Assembly (NCBI GenBank): GCA_037178855.1
Contig: JASJZC010000007.1
Coordinates: forward strand, 9,548,001 to 9,612,000
Length of the DNA stretch: 64,000 nucleotides
Source: Oscheius sp. JU75
Taxonomy: Eukaryota; Nematoda; Chromadorea; Rhabditida; Rhabditidae
Direction of reading: 5' to 3'
Part shown: positions 47,055 through 57,034 of the stretch, one piece after another
How positions within the stretch are numbered: the first letter of the stretch is position 1
Layout: each line of letters starts with the position of its first letter
The notes under the pieces: model-generated
Database searches by the model: none
What the model saw: the letters and a program-made list of their open reading frames with translations, nothing else
Told to the model about the DNA's origin: nothing
Made by a program: the position numbers and the translations under genes

Positions 47055-49737
47055 ATGCTCTTCTCTCCGAATCCTGACTACGAAATCGGTAAGAAGCGTC
47101 TTCATTAATAACCTAAAAAGTGCTGTGTACCTAACTGTCAACTTTATCATAGCCTCTTAACTAATCGTCTTGTTTCTGTTGATCAGGTACACACATATGA
47201 GGTCTTGTCAAAAATCTACTTGTCGTTCTTGACAGGCTGTAGATCTGCTAACGCTCTATTCGATTCAAATCGTCCTGTTCTCCCAATCTCTGTCCCTGTC
47301 AAGCAGCGTCGCTTCTATATTCTTTCAGTCCGCCTGAGCCCTATGTATTCTGTCTTAGTGAACCAGCAATATCACCCATCTGTCTCTACCACACTGTCAT
47401 TTTCATATTCTGTTCCAGTCATTAAGTTCTCCTTTCCCTCTATTTTTGCCAACCGGCATCATTGTATCTCTGTCCCTGTCATATCTATAGATTCACAAAA
47501 ACCGACTGGAAATCTCTCACTTCGTTGCTGACTCACACTTGCCGACATACATACCAGACTTGTTAACTTGCCAACGTATTATCATGTCCTAGTCACTGTG
47601 TCACCTTCTTCTCCTGTCTCTGTCACCATTTTATCGTAGTAATGATAGTCTGATGTTCCACTCTGTCTCTGCCCCACAGTGACACACACCTGTATATCCG
47701 AGATGTATACCTCTCTATATATTTCTCTGTACTTCTGTATACACCTATATCTACGTATCTCCCACTCTCCATTATTCTGTTGCAAACTCGTCGCTGACGT
47801 CCCAACTCTGTCTCTGTCAAAATATAATCTCGTTAGTCTTCCCTGTCATCCTGCTATTCTTGTGTTCTGCATCTATCACCCTATACCATTTGATCCTGTC
47901 TTTGTCCGTGTCGACTGGGACCACTTGACAGCGCCGCTGAGAAAAGTCTCCAATTGACAGAATCACACATCCCGTAGAACTTTTTAGTAAACTGTTTTCC
48001 TTCTCCAGGTTATCAGCTCGTGTTTGCAGTGACTAATACCACCGAGCAGCAATTTTTAGATGTGCATGTAGCCATTTTTCCTTTCTATACCAAACTTCTT
48101 CTGAGGCCCCGGGGAGCACCGGAAAACGGCTGTTTGTAGGTATGCTGTTCTCAACTTTTCTCAACTAGGGGGAGATAGCTGTCATAAGGAGCTCTTTATT
48201 ATTGATCGGATTAGGGAAGAATACCACTTAACGGTAGTTGTTAGGCAATCGGTAAAGAGTGATAGAGAAGCCGCTCTATTGGAAGATTATCAAGGGCGAA
48301 GTGGCACTTTATTGCAATTGGCAATACATCCTCGTAGCATTATTTTGACGTTAGGCGCTTCTTTTCTGTCTAGCTGATTAAGGTTGCGTCCACTTCTTAA
48401 GCAACGGCTGTCAGGAGCCGGGTAAGTCCATAATCTAACTAATCGTCAAAGCTGCTAGATCGTCTTTTGTGCTTCCTCCTCCTGAGGCCCCGGGGAGCAC
48501 CGGAAAAAGGCTGTTTGTAGGTACTTATAGGCGCAAGAAGGCATTCAACTGATAAAGCAGTCCTTCCTGCAAACACACAAATGGTAGGGGTCTCTCTTTC
48601 TCTTCCTACAGGAGAGGCTACCTAATCGATACGCATGTGTTTATTTCTAACACAATTTTGTGCCGAAACGATCGAAAAAAGGAGTGTTTATAGAAATGGA
48701 CCAACGTCCGCCGTCGGAATACTATTATGGTCCACCTGGAAACCCTTATCCGACACCACAATACATATCGATACCGGGACCCTACCCACCGAGACATCCT
48801 GGACATCCCTTCGATGGATATCCCAGGCCTCCATATGCTTTTACACCAGGTAAACTTTCGAAGTTTCATAACTTTTTCATCTAAAACAGTTGTTTTGTTC
48901 CGTTCCATTCATAGAAATGAGTCAGTGACCAAGGAAACAAGTGTTTGTTTTGAAACCAAAGAGTGTAAAATGTTGCTAAACAATTTTGAGATCGTGGGGG
49001 ATCGTAATTAAAGACTATTTTACCTGTTTGTTGCGTCTGGCTCAGAACTTTAAACCATATGTATCATCATCCAAATTCTAAAATATGAAACAGTCTTGAC
49101 TGTGATTGTTGACAATGGTTAAGAGCCTAATGCAACTCAAATACAGGCATATACGAGCTTTTAACCTTGAAAAAGAAGCTTAAGCTGAGAAAAGCATCAA
49201 TTGACAAGTTTGAGTTCAGTTCGAATGACTCTAACCCTGGTCGTATTGTCAATGTTCAAGATGGTTTACGATACAGAACTATCTTTCAGAATTTGATCCT
49301 CGATACGGATCACGACCATCTACAGGCCTTCAAGACGGTCTCAGTCAACCCGAGCTCGGCTTCAGCTTTGGAAGGTACAGATCCGAGACGAGCCCTCTCT
49401 CCGGCGCAAGCAGTAAGCCCAAAACTTTTTTCATGACTTACGTCTTATTAGGTACCCTCAATAGTGAACGTGCCAGTCCCCAGGAACCACCTGCCGGAAC
49501 GAGCGCCAAGGAATATCACAAATCAATGGCGAACGAGAGAAGAAAGAAGAGGAATCGTGAAGCACAACAGAAAGCCAGACAAAAACAGAAAAACTTGATT
49601 GAAGACCTCAATTCTGTAAGTGTGACTTTCATTTTGATCTGACACTAAATTTCAGCAATTGGAGCAGACGAAGCGAGAGAAAGCACAGCTTAAGGCTCAG
49701 GTTCAGGAGCTGCAACAGCAAATTGTAAGATTTTAGA
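47055..49737 (+). CDS. bZIP transcription factor with Tyr/Pro-rich N-terminus
   Basis: Exons 47055-47088, 48694-48849, 49147-49374, 49452-49615 and 49656-49737; junction phases agree. It starts MLFSPNPDYEI. The second exon is Tyr/Pro/Gly-rich (SEYYYGPPGNPYPTPQYISI; PYPPRHPGHPFDGYP), a likely activation or low-complexity region. The third exon is mixed (IYELLTLKKKLKLRKASIDK). The C-terminus is a basic-leucine zipper: basic region NERRKKRNREAQQKARQKQ with the N-x7-R pattern, then a zipper IEDLNSQLEQTKREKAQLKA. It is expected to bind DNA as a dimer in the nucleus; target and partner unknown. The stop (IVRF-TAG) may be a read-through of a further donor (ATT/GTAAGA), so the zipper could extend. 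Intron 1 (1.6 kb) holds CTGTC-rich sequence and a 42-bp direct repeat. A nearly identical inverted, truncated copy lies at 43409-44248. Confidence 0.72.
47270..47960. repeat. CTGTC/CTGTCTC-rich diverged tract in bZIP intron 1
   Basis: Dozens of CTGTC, CTGTCTC and TCTGTCCCTGTC motifs are spread through ~690 bp of pyrimidine-rich sequence. No regular long period is visible by eye. Confidence 0.65.
48101..48523 (+). repeat. 42-bp direct repeat pair 340 bp apart
   Basis: CTGAGGCCCCGGGGAGCACC followed by GGAAAAxGGCTGTTTGTAGG occurs at 48101-48142 and again at 48482-48523 with one mismatch. Both copies end at a GTA that could act as a splice donor. Confidence 0.8.
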
Positions 49738-51831
49738 GCATTCCCCCCTTCTCCAAACCATACACGATTTTGTACACAAAGTTTGTGGATATTGCGTAGT
49801 TTAGTACCGCTGCCCACAGTTTACCTAGTGATCTCGTCGGAGGAATCACTCGTTTTTCTGCAAGGTTTCCTGGTATTATTTGACAAATAGATGTGAGGCA
49901 AATAGATTCACAGAAGACATAAACGATGCGAGACTTGCAACGAACCGAAAACTGCGACTTTAAAATATCCTCAAAGACGGGATCAGCGGGGATGATTCAC
50001 CACCCTCGACAAATTAGTAAACAACGTCATTTCCAAAACACTCAAAAAGATCAGTAATAGCAGTCAGTCTATCGAAAATGGTCAAATCATTAAAGTGTTT
50101 ACTCCGAAAACTTTTAAAGTTCTACTTAGGATTCCATCTAAGCAACGAGGTAATGCATTATTCGTATCTGAAGGCCCATTTTGACTCGATTCACCTCTTA
50201 TATCCCAACGGCCTACTCACATAACTTTGCGGAACTTTTCAAGTCTGAGCAGTGTTTACATGACTCTCTTAAAGAATAAGTTTTATTGTGAAACATTAAA
50301 ACGTCAGGATAATACAAGAAAGTAATTCAGTACACTTTTGCAAGGTGCCTATTGCTAGCTACTAGTTATTCTGAGAGCTTACCTTCTTCAACTCTGACGT
50401 ATTTTGAATCAAATAGGGCTAAAACATAACTAAGAATATTCTTGTTTAGGCTTGAAGTGTGGTTTGATACTTTCAAGATTGCCAGGAAGTAGTCACCTAT
50501 TGTGCTAAAGAGATTCGTCCTAGTCTAGCGCTATTTTAATCGAGACTATCTGTTAGAACACTGGAAGCGGTGCTCATTTTGTTACTTGTTCTGGTTAGCT
50601 GGTACTTCCTGGATTGAGATATACGTGCCAGGCTTTAATGGGGCAAAACTGCAGCGCGTTACCATGACAAGCGTGTATTTATCTAGCTGCTTAAGATAGA
50701 AGGCGTAGAGCCACCATATCCTGACCCGAAGTCAAGTCTCCTTTTTTGAAAAGTAACTAGGTCTCATTGTGTGAAGTTAGTGGAACTACACTTTGCAATT
50801 TCGGTAACTCGTTGAACTTTCTCTTATGCGAGAAACAGCAGAATACAGAGATAGGTAAAACTTTTGGCAAAACGTTTAGTACGTCGACTCTTCTGGAATA
50901 CACTATTGGTCTTCTAGGACAGAACTTTAGTTATTGGGAAGACAATGGGCTATTATCACCAAAGCTTTCGAATAGCAGAACTTTGTGATTCTTTTTAAGA
51001 TGAGCTGGATGCTCGACATGCGCAGTTGTCTTGGTTTTTAATATGATAGTCTTCCCTCTTTCTCCGATCCAGAGCGTTTCCATATGCAAACCCCCAGGTT
51101 CAATAGACTACGTTTGTAAGTGGTTGGCTGTCCTCTTCTTTCGTAGAATGTGACTGCCTCTTATCTGCTCGCGTACAGTCATTGCAGACACACCAAAACG
51201 AACAGTCACACCCTCGTGAAACTGTTTTAAACTGTCAAAACACAAAAAGATCGCAAAGCTCAGAGTAACAACTCTATTTTCAGCAAGTTCTATTGTCGTC
51301 CAACAACCATGGCTTTGGGCCTGGAAGCCACCCACAGACCAATCCATATAACTGATTCAACATGAGAACTCCTTCTATAATGTATATCTGCTCCCATTAT
51401 CCTTGAAACAACATTTCTCATTGGCAATCTGTACCTCATTCTCTTGTTTGTTGCACTTGTTGTATTTACGGTTCTTCTTGCTCACTTTTCCGGTTTTTCA
51501 GCTGGGGTTGTTTTTTGTAAAGGCGTGTTGTGTGCATTTTCTATACTTATGAAGCTTAAAAGAACGTTTACTTTACATTGTTTGTACAAGTCCCATAGAA
51601 CGTGATATTCCACACAGCTTAGCAAGGAAAGATTGTGTAAGTATCAAGATTTGCTAATCATTGGGAATAAGGAGGGTTTTGAATCATAAAAAGATAGACC
51701 AGTGAAATTTTCTGATATACCACTGAGTTTTTTGCATCTTCAGCAACACTTTATTATCTTCCAAAAAGAGGACGCAGATATGTTCAACAAGATTCCAAAA
51801 GAGCTCTCTCTCTCTCTCCCATAGTTCTCCT
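49738..51831. other. Intergenic, no supportable gene
   Basis: Unique AT-rich sequence. Frames up to 79 codons, none with splice partners or recognisable motifs. A (CT)n run lies at 51804-51818, next to the end of the coiled-coil gene. Confidence 0.45.
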
Positions 51832-52958
51832 TCAGTCATCTTCCTCATCTGTGTCACTTAGTGCGTTTTCCTCCTCCTGTTCTGAAACATCGCTGTCCGC
51901 CCTATCCTGGTCAGTCTCTCCCTGTTGCGAGCCGTTCTCAATCTCTCGGTTAAGTCTCTCCTGGGTCAGTGCATGTCTTCGGCTTCTGAGTTCAGCCAGG
52001 TGCTGTCGCATCTCGATAATGCGCTTCTCCATGCGCTGGTTGTCTGCTCGTTCCTCGGCGACTTGCTTAATATTTAGATACCAAAGTATTTGTCATTATT
52101 ACCTGTTCGAGGTCCTGTATCAACTTTCTCCTCTTCACACTGGTGCTAGTTTTGCTCTCTCCGACTTCGGTATCCATTCTCGATGTATTGACCCTTTTTT
52201 TGCGTTCACTGTTTGACGTGGTTGCCAGGAGTGGTGGTGTTTCTATTGCAGGCGAGAGTCGCGGATAGCATAAGCTCTGATCGGCTAAGTGGTTGAGAAC
52301 TGCTTTCACTTGACCTTCCAAATGGATTACTTGCTGAAAAAGCTGGAGGTAATGAAATGTTATTAACCTAAGGCAATATCTTTCTAGCAAAAACAGGCTA
52401 TGAAAATTTCGAGAAGCAGTGTCTGTCTGACAGACATCAATTTCAAGCGAAAAACTTACTTAAGGACATTAAACAATTTGATAAGTTTAGCAGCTTTTAC
52501 GGTTAAAAAGGAGCCAAGCGGTTCGAAACTCAAAAATGTACAAAGTCTACGGGGGAAACTACTATGAAACAAACCCAAGCATCTCCAGATAAGGGCATTT
52601 TTAGTAAAGTAGTTGCCTCGAGATTGCTATACGACCATAGCAACTCCTCGGTTCACAGTGAAAGCAAGTCTTAAAAGTATGGGAAAACGAAAAGAAAAGA
52701 AGTGCCAGTGGCACCACTCAGTATTGAGAGTCATAAAAGGCTCGAAAGTAGGCGTAACTCACTCTTTGTAGCTGACTGATAGATTCTGTGTGGGCGGCAC
52801 AACACGGTTTCAGATTCCATCTCTAAAATTGTTTTAATCCTAGAATGAAACAGAAATCTTACAGGATCTTGAGAGTGATGGGCCCCAGAATAGTGAGGAG
52901 GTTGTCCTCGTGAATCCTGCAAGTTCCAGGTCGGATGTGGCCAATGATAGGGAAGCAT
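51832..52958 (-). CDS. Coiled-coil protein with basic patch and acidic tail
   Basis: Exons (high to low) 52958-52863, 52822-52763, 52333-52103 and 52065-51832, all phase 0. The N-terminus is Pro/His/Trp-rich (MLPYHWPHPTWNLQDSRGQP). A first heptad segment follows (ISQLQRQVIHLEGQVKAVLN), then a Ser/Thr/Pro linker, a basic patch (SERKKRVNTSR; SVKRRKLIQD) and a long second coiled coil (DNQRMEKRIIEMRQHLAELR) that runs on into QERLNREIENG. The last ~30 residues are acidic (DSDVSEQEEENALSDTDEED). The basic patch just before the coil recalls bZIP layout but lacks the N-x7-R signature. A nuclear or chromatin-associated role is inference. Splicing at CAG/CAA boundaries keeps the heptads in register, which supports the model. 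Confidence 0.75.
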
Positions 52959-53773
52959 TGTGAAGATCTGAGTTGGACTGAAATGGATCGGAACGATTCG
53001 ATGTCCTATATTTGCTTTGGCGGCAGTGTATTTTATATAGATGATTTGGGTGACTGAAGGAGGGGACAGTCAGCGATGGGAACTGATAAAGGGAAAGCAC
53101 ACAGAGGGCCCGTGAATGGGCCCCACATAAAAACTTGTATTGTAGAGATTCCAGCAAAATTAGGACATAGATGCATGACAAGGGGCAATAAACATGAGAG
53201 CGCATTTTGGATATCATACACCCAAGAGGATGTTCCAGCTGTTTAAAGTACGCAACAAAACAACGCTCAACTTATGTTTATTAGTTCGGATTTGCGTGGA
53301 TACATCAAGAAGATTCGCCTTAGAGCGCTAATAATAGAAGGGTTGAATACGCTCACTGTGAAGTAATAACATAATTGAGGATTTACTCGTTTACTGATGA
53401 TGACGTTGCCAAGAGACCAGTTTTCTCTAAGACTTTTACTTGAAGAGAAATGGGTATATTATCCAGATTTATTTCAGATGTTTCGAATGCGACACCCAAG
53501 ATCGCGACAGTCATCGCAAAAAACTGTAAAATTGTACTGTTGCTTCCATAGTCACACCATCCCGCGGGTCTAAAGTTTACCATGTTTGCTCAAAACCTGA
53601 CTTTCCCCCTCTCTTTAACTTATAACAGCCGTAGACACAACGCAAAGATTACAGTCACCACGTTGAGTTTTTGCGATAAAAAGCCGCTTTCGACAAATCA
53701 CAGGCTGGAGCGGAGGATTTGGGCGCTACTCTAGTCGTTTCAGATAAGGACTGCTGATCAAACAAAAAAACTC

Positions 53774-53779
53774 TTTATT
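53774..53779 (-). terminator. AATAAA polyadenylation signal
   Basis: AATAAA on the minus strand, 50 bp after the stop of the minus-strand Tyr-rich gene. Confidence 0.5.
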
Positions 53780-53828
53780 GCTTCAATATATTCTGGACAG
53801 GGCTTCTGAGTATGAGACGGGGAGAGAC

Positions 53829-54399
53829 TTATTTCCTGCCGTAATAGTAGTAGTATGTGTACGGGGAAGAGGAACCGCAGTTGGAGCAGCCATTGCTGGG
53901 GTAGTAGTACGTAGAGCCCGAGTCTGAAGCAGTCATCTTTTAAAAGAAACGGTCCGTCTGCCCGCAGGCAGCTGGGTGGAAAGAGGCGCAGCTACCATTC
54001 ATAGCCTAGTTGTTAGCCCGCTGGGTTATGAATCTGCGCAACCTGGGTTAGATTCTCGCCGACATATTTCGGATTTCCGAAAAGGCGACGAAGCCAGTTG
54101 GTTTGCTCTTACACTTACTGTATCCATTGGGGTAATAGTAATAAGTAGTTCCAGAAGAAGTACTCGGGTAATAGGTCGTGTATCCATTGTTGTTATTGTA
54201 GCTATTGGGGTAGTAGTAGTACAGCTGCAAAGATTCTCTTTGGTACCCAGCCAAAGAAATAGCTTACGGTGTAGGCCTGAGTGGTGGCCAGGAGACAGAA
54301 GAGCAAGATCAGAAAGCTGAAAATATGATATGTTTGTCTAGGCATCACATGAGGTAATTGTGGTGATGCGTGGGTTCCAACCTACCTTGAAGTGTTCAT
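53829..54399 (-). CDS. Tyrosine-rich secreted mini-protein A, four exons
   Basis: Exons (high to low) 54399-54386, 54316-54268, 54224-54119 and 53923-53829. Signal peptide MNTSSFLILLFCLLATTQA, cleaved before YTLYYYY. The mature chain is ~70 residues, mostly Tyr, Asn, Gly, Ser, Thr and Pro in loose repeats of the form YYYYPN-x-Y and GYTTYY. It has two Cys (GCSNCG) and ends YTYYYYYGRK-stop. The last exon must use the CTTCAG at 53930-53924 as acceptor (split codon A/AC); the nearer AAAAG would shift the frame. The intron before it contains a SINE. A TATA box lies 44 bp upstream of the ATG. Function unknown. Structural (cuticle, silk or eggshell-like, Tyr cross-linking) or peptide-precursor roles are both possible; the GRK end resembles an amidation/dibasic signal. 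Confidence 0.85.
53998..54112 (+). mobile_element. tRNA-derived SINE in intron 3 of Tyr-rich gene A
   Basis: CATAGCCTAGTTGTTAGCCC then GCTGGGTTATGAATCTGCGC, CAACCTGGGTTAGATTCTCG (B-box type) and TTTCGGATTTCCGAAAAGGC. It is the fullest copy of the family also seen at 36 and 42 kb, and lies antisense to the host gene. Confidence 0.65.
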
Positions 54400-54442
54400 G
54401 GCTGCCGCTGCTGGGATGGGCTTAAGCTGCCATTGCGGCACG

Positions 54443-54449
54443 TTTTATA
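54443..54449 (-). promoter_or_regulatory. TATA box of Tyr-rich gene A
   Basis: TATAAAA on the minus strand, 44 bp before the ATG. Its counterpart in gene B sits at nearly the same distance. Confidence 0.65.
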
Positions 54450-56622
54450 TGTGGCATCCTGTTTGAGTAGAGCTCGGAGTCTTGAGACGGTCAGAGGGTA
54501 ACTCCCCTCAAAGTTGACAAACGAGTCAGAGACAATGGTTTCCTAGAGACGACAGACTACTCTCATGTACGTAAAGATGTGGCCGAAATCTGTTTAAAAG
54601 AATGTTTGTTCACTCGTGCGGCATCCTTTGAGCACATTCGTGGCAGAGGAGCCGTAGTATGCTCATGTAGAGGTCGAAATGGACACTGGTTCTTCGATAT
54701 TAGTTCCCAAATCGAGTCTGCTTGAATTTGGCGCTATACTGTTAAGTTTTTGCACTGTACGAAACCATCTTAAAGATGTTTTCTAAGGCTTACAAAATTG
54801 TCTTTCTCTGGTGTTTAGGTCATAGGATACGCAACGGAAATTAATTGCTTCGGGTTCAAAATGACATATAGTAACTTCGAGGTGTCTTGCAAAGTGGTAG
54901 AGCAGACCAAATGGTACAACTTCGCAGTACATTGTAACGTTACAAAATGCCATCTTATCCTCTGGGATCGCCATCATGACGCCAAAAAAATTTCGTGGCT
55001 CACCCTATGCGCTGATCTTCGTCCTGATCATGCTTCAAAGTACATGCTAGTGGCAATGCGGTCATGTTATATTTATTTTAAAACTGGATCCATATACAAA
55101 AACATGTCTAGTCTATATATTTCACTATCCTGCCCTGAATTTGGACCATATCTTGCTAAGCCGAGGATTATAGTTGAAAAACCTCCGCATTATACTGTTA
55201 GTGCTCGAACAGTCAAGTTTTTAGCAAAATTAGTCAAAGAAGCACGTGTCTTCAAGATATAAAATGACAGATTTCAATCAGCATATGAGGACAATTATAA
55301 ATCTCATTCGTATTCGAATCAACTTCACTAGAGGCCACAGTTCTGAGGTACTTTATCGCGCACCGAGTGTAAATTTATTGAATGACGCCAAGTTCCCAAG
55401 AGAGCTCAAATCACAATGAGTCATTGACATTTTATTCCCAGGGTCGGAGGTCAAGCGCGCTGTCAAGACAAACAGTAATCGGGCAATTGAAAACTGTGTT
55501 TGGCTTACGGGAATCCAGGATGAGTCAGGTGTAAACATTCGGTTGGAGATAAAAAAGGGGTTCTGAAGATCGAAAGAAACATGATCTTTGCCGAATTCTG
55601 TGGTCGGCCTGGGCTATTGTTAGCGTATTTTAAGGCTCTATGCCTGGAGCCAAAACAACTCGAAGATCGCGTAAGATATTTTTAAGGTACAGTCACTATC
55701 ATCTGAGGTAATCTGTCTTTTGAAATCTGCCTTTTGCGTAAAAGTATCATGTCAAGGATATATGTTGCAGTAATGCCCGTTATGCCCACAGCAAAGTAAA
55801 CCGCTTATCCAACTCTCTGATATCATAATTCGGCAGAACCGGACGGACGTCATCTCTACACCAATGTCAAAACAAGCACTCCATCACCTGATTATACGAA
55901 GAAAAATTTATGAGCCATATCAAAAATACGACTTTCTACTGTCAATATCAAAAGTACCCGGTTTTTTTCATAGCTTCTTGAAACAGAATTCAAGTATTTG
56001 TTGGACGCATTCCTTGAAAGAAGTATGTAACAAACAGTTTTTTTCCGGCTGTAGCATCACCTCCAACAGATTGGTTCCCATCCGTACAATATTGACAGGC
56101 AGACTCAATTAAACTGATAATTCTGTACCGCCTCGTTTAAGTATCTGATGAAATATGATTGTGCCATTTCAACAGCTGAATCAGCTACTTTCAATATCGT
56201 CACCACGCCAAAACATGCTCTCCCTAGTACCATCCTGATAAACAGGCTAGCTCAAACTGTGCAATTTGGGACAGACTATGACAAATGCATACTATTGTCT
56301 GATTTGAGTATATGCTAGGACACGATCTGTACTGATACTATATCGAATTTGCGTTAACCAGTTGCCGTTAGAGCAGCACTATCCATAGATCTCCAGCACA
56401 GCGGTAGAATTTCGCCATTCTTTTACAGTGGCTACTGCTCCAAAGAGATGCGTTTAAACTGCGAAAGAACAAATAGGCCCGGCCAAACAGACTTCGACCA
56501 CAAACTGCGGCTACAAGTGCATCTCTGCCGTCTCCGGATGCCGCATGCTCTTTTCATCTTGTGCCAAGAAGCGACGGCATTTCCGAACTTATTGGAAGAG
56601 CTTAAGGTGCAAACCACACCTG
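54450..56622. other. Shared intergenic region between the divergent Tyr-rich genes
   Basis: 2.2 kb between two TATA boxes pointing outward. A 133-codon open frame (54861-55262) has no splice structure and no motif I know. It is possibly an old insertion. No other supported feature. Confidence 0.45.
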
Positions 56623-56630
56623 TATATAAA
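56623..56630 (+). promoter_or_regulatory. TATA box of Tyr-rich gene B
   Basis: TATATAAA ends 34 bp before the ATG, so the 5' leader must be only a few bases long if transcription starts ~25-30 bp downstream. Confidence 0.65.
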
Positions 56631-56663
56631 CGCGCGTAATGTTTGTGCACTACTATCGCCTCC

Positions 56664-57029
56664 ATGAACGCTTCGAGGTGAGTTAGCTTCAAATGTCATC
56701 ATTGGATTTTAGCTTCCTCATCCTCGTCTTATGCCTCTTGGCTACCTGTCAGGCCTACACTCTGTACTACTACTACCCGAACGGCTACAACAGCAATAAT
56801 AACAATGGATACACCACTTACTACTACCCGCAATACGACAGCTCCAGCAACAATGGATACACCACCTACTACTACTATCCCAACACCAACTCTTATAGTA
56901 AGACTGAACACGTTTCGGTCTAAAGATTCGGTTACAGACACCGGCAGCACCACCTACTACTACCCCTCGAACAACGGATATTCGAACAACAACGGCTACA
57001 CCTATTATTATCTTACTGGAAGAAAGTGA
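56664..57029 (+). CDS. Tyrosine-rich secreted mini-protein B, three exons
   Basis: Exons 56664-56677, 56713-56897 and 56926-57029; the introns are 35 and 28 nt. Signal peptide MNASSFLILVLCLLATCQA, cleaved before YTLYYYY. The mature chain (~80 residues) has repeats NGYTTYYYP and NNGYTTYYYYPN and a C-terminal NNNGYTYYYLTGRK-stop. It lacks the two Cys of gene A. The first-exon split (AG/C) and the last-exon split (A/AT) match gene A exactly. The intron that gene A has between YT and LYYYY is absent. AATAAA overlaps the stop (57029-57034). It is clearly a paralogue of the gene at 53829-54399, oriented divergently. Role unknown; secreted structural protein or amidated-peptide precursor are the alternatives. 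Confidence 0.87.
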
Positions 57030-57034
57030 ATAAA
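57029..57034 (+). terminator. AATAAA polyadenylation signal overlapping the stop codon
   Basis: The A of TGA is the first base of AATAAA, giving an extremely short 3' UTR. Confidence 0.55.

Noticed and set aside
54861..55262. 133-codon open frame between the Tyr-rich genes
   Set aside because: No family, no splice sites, no promoter or polyA logic; possible old insertion but unproven.
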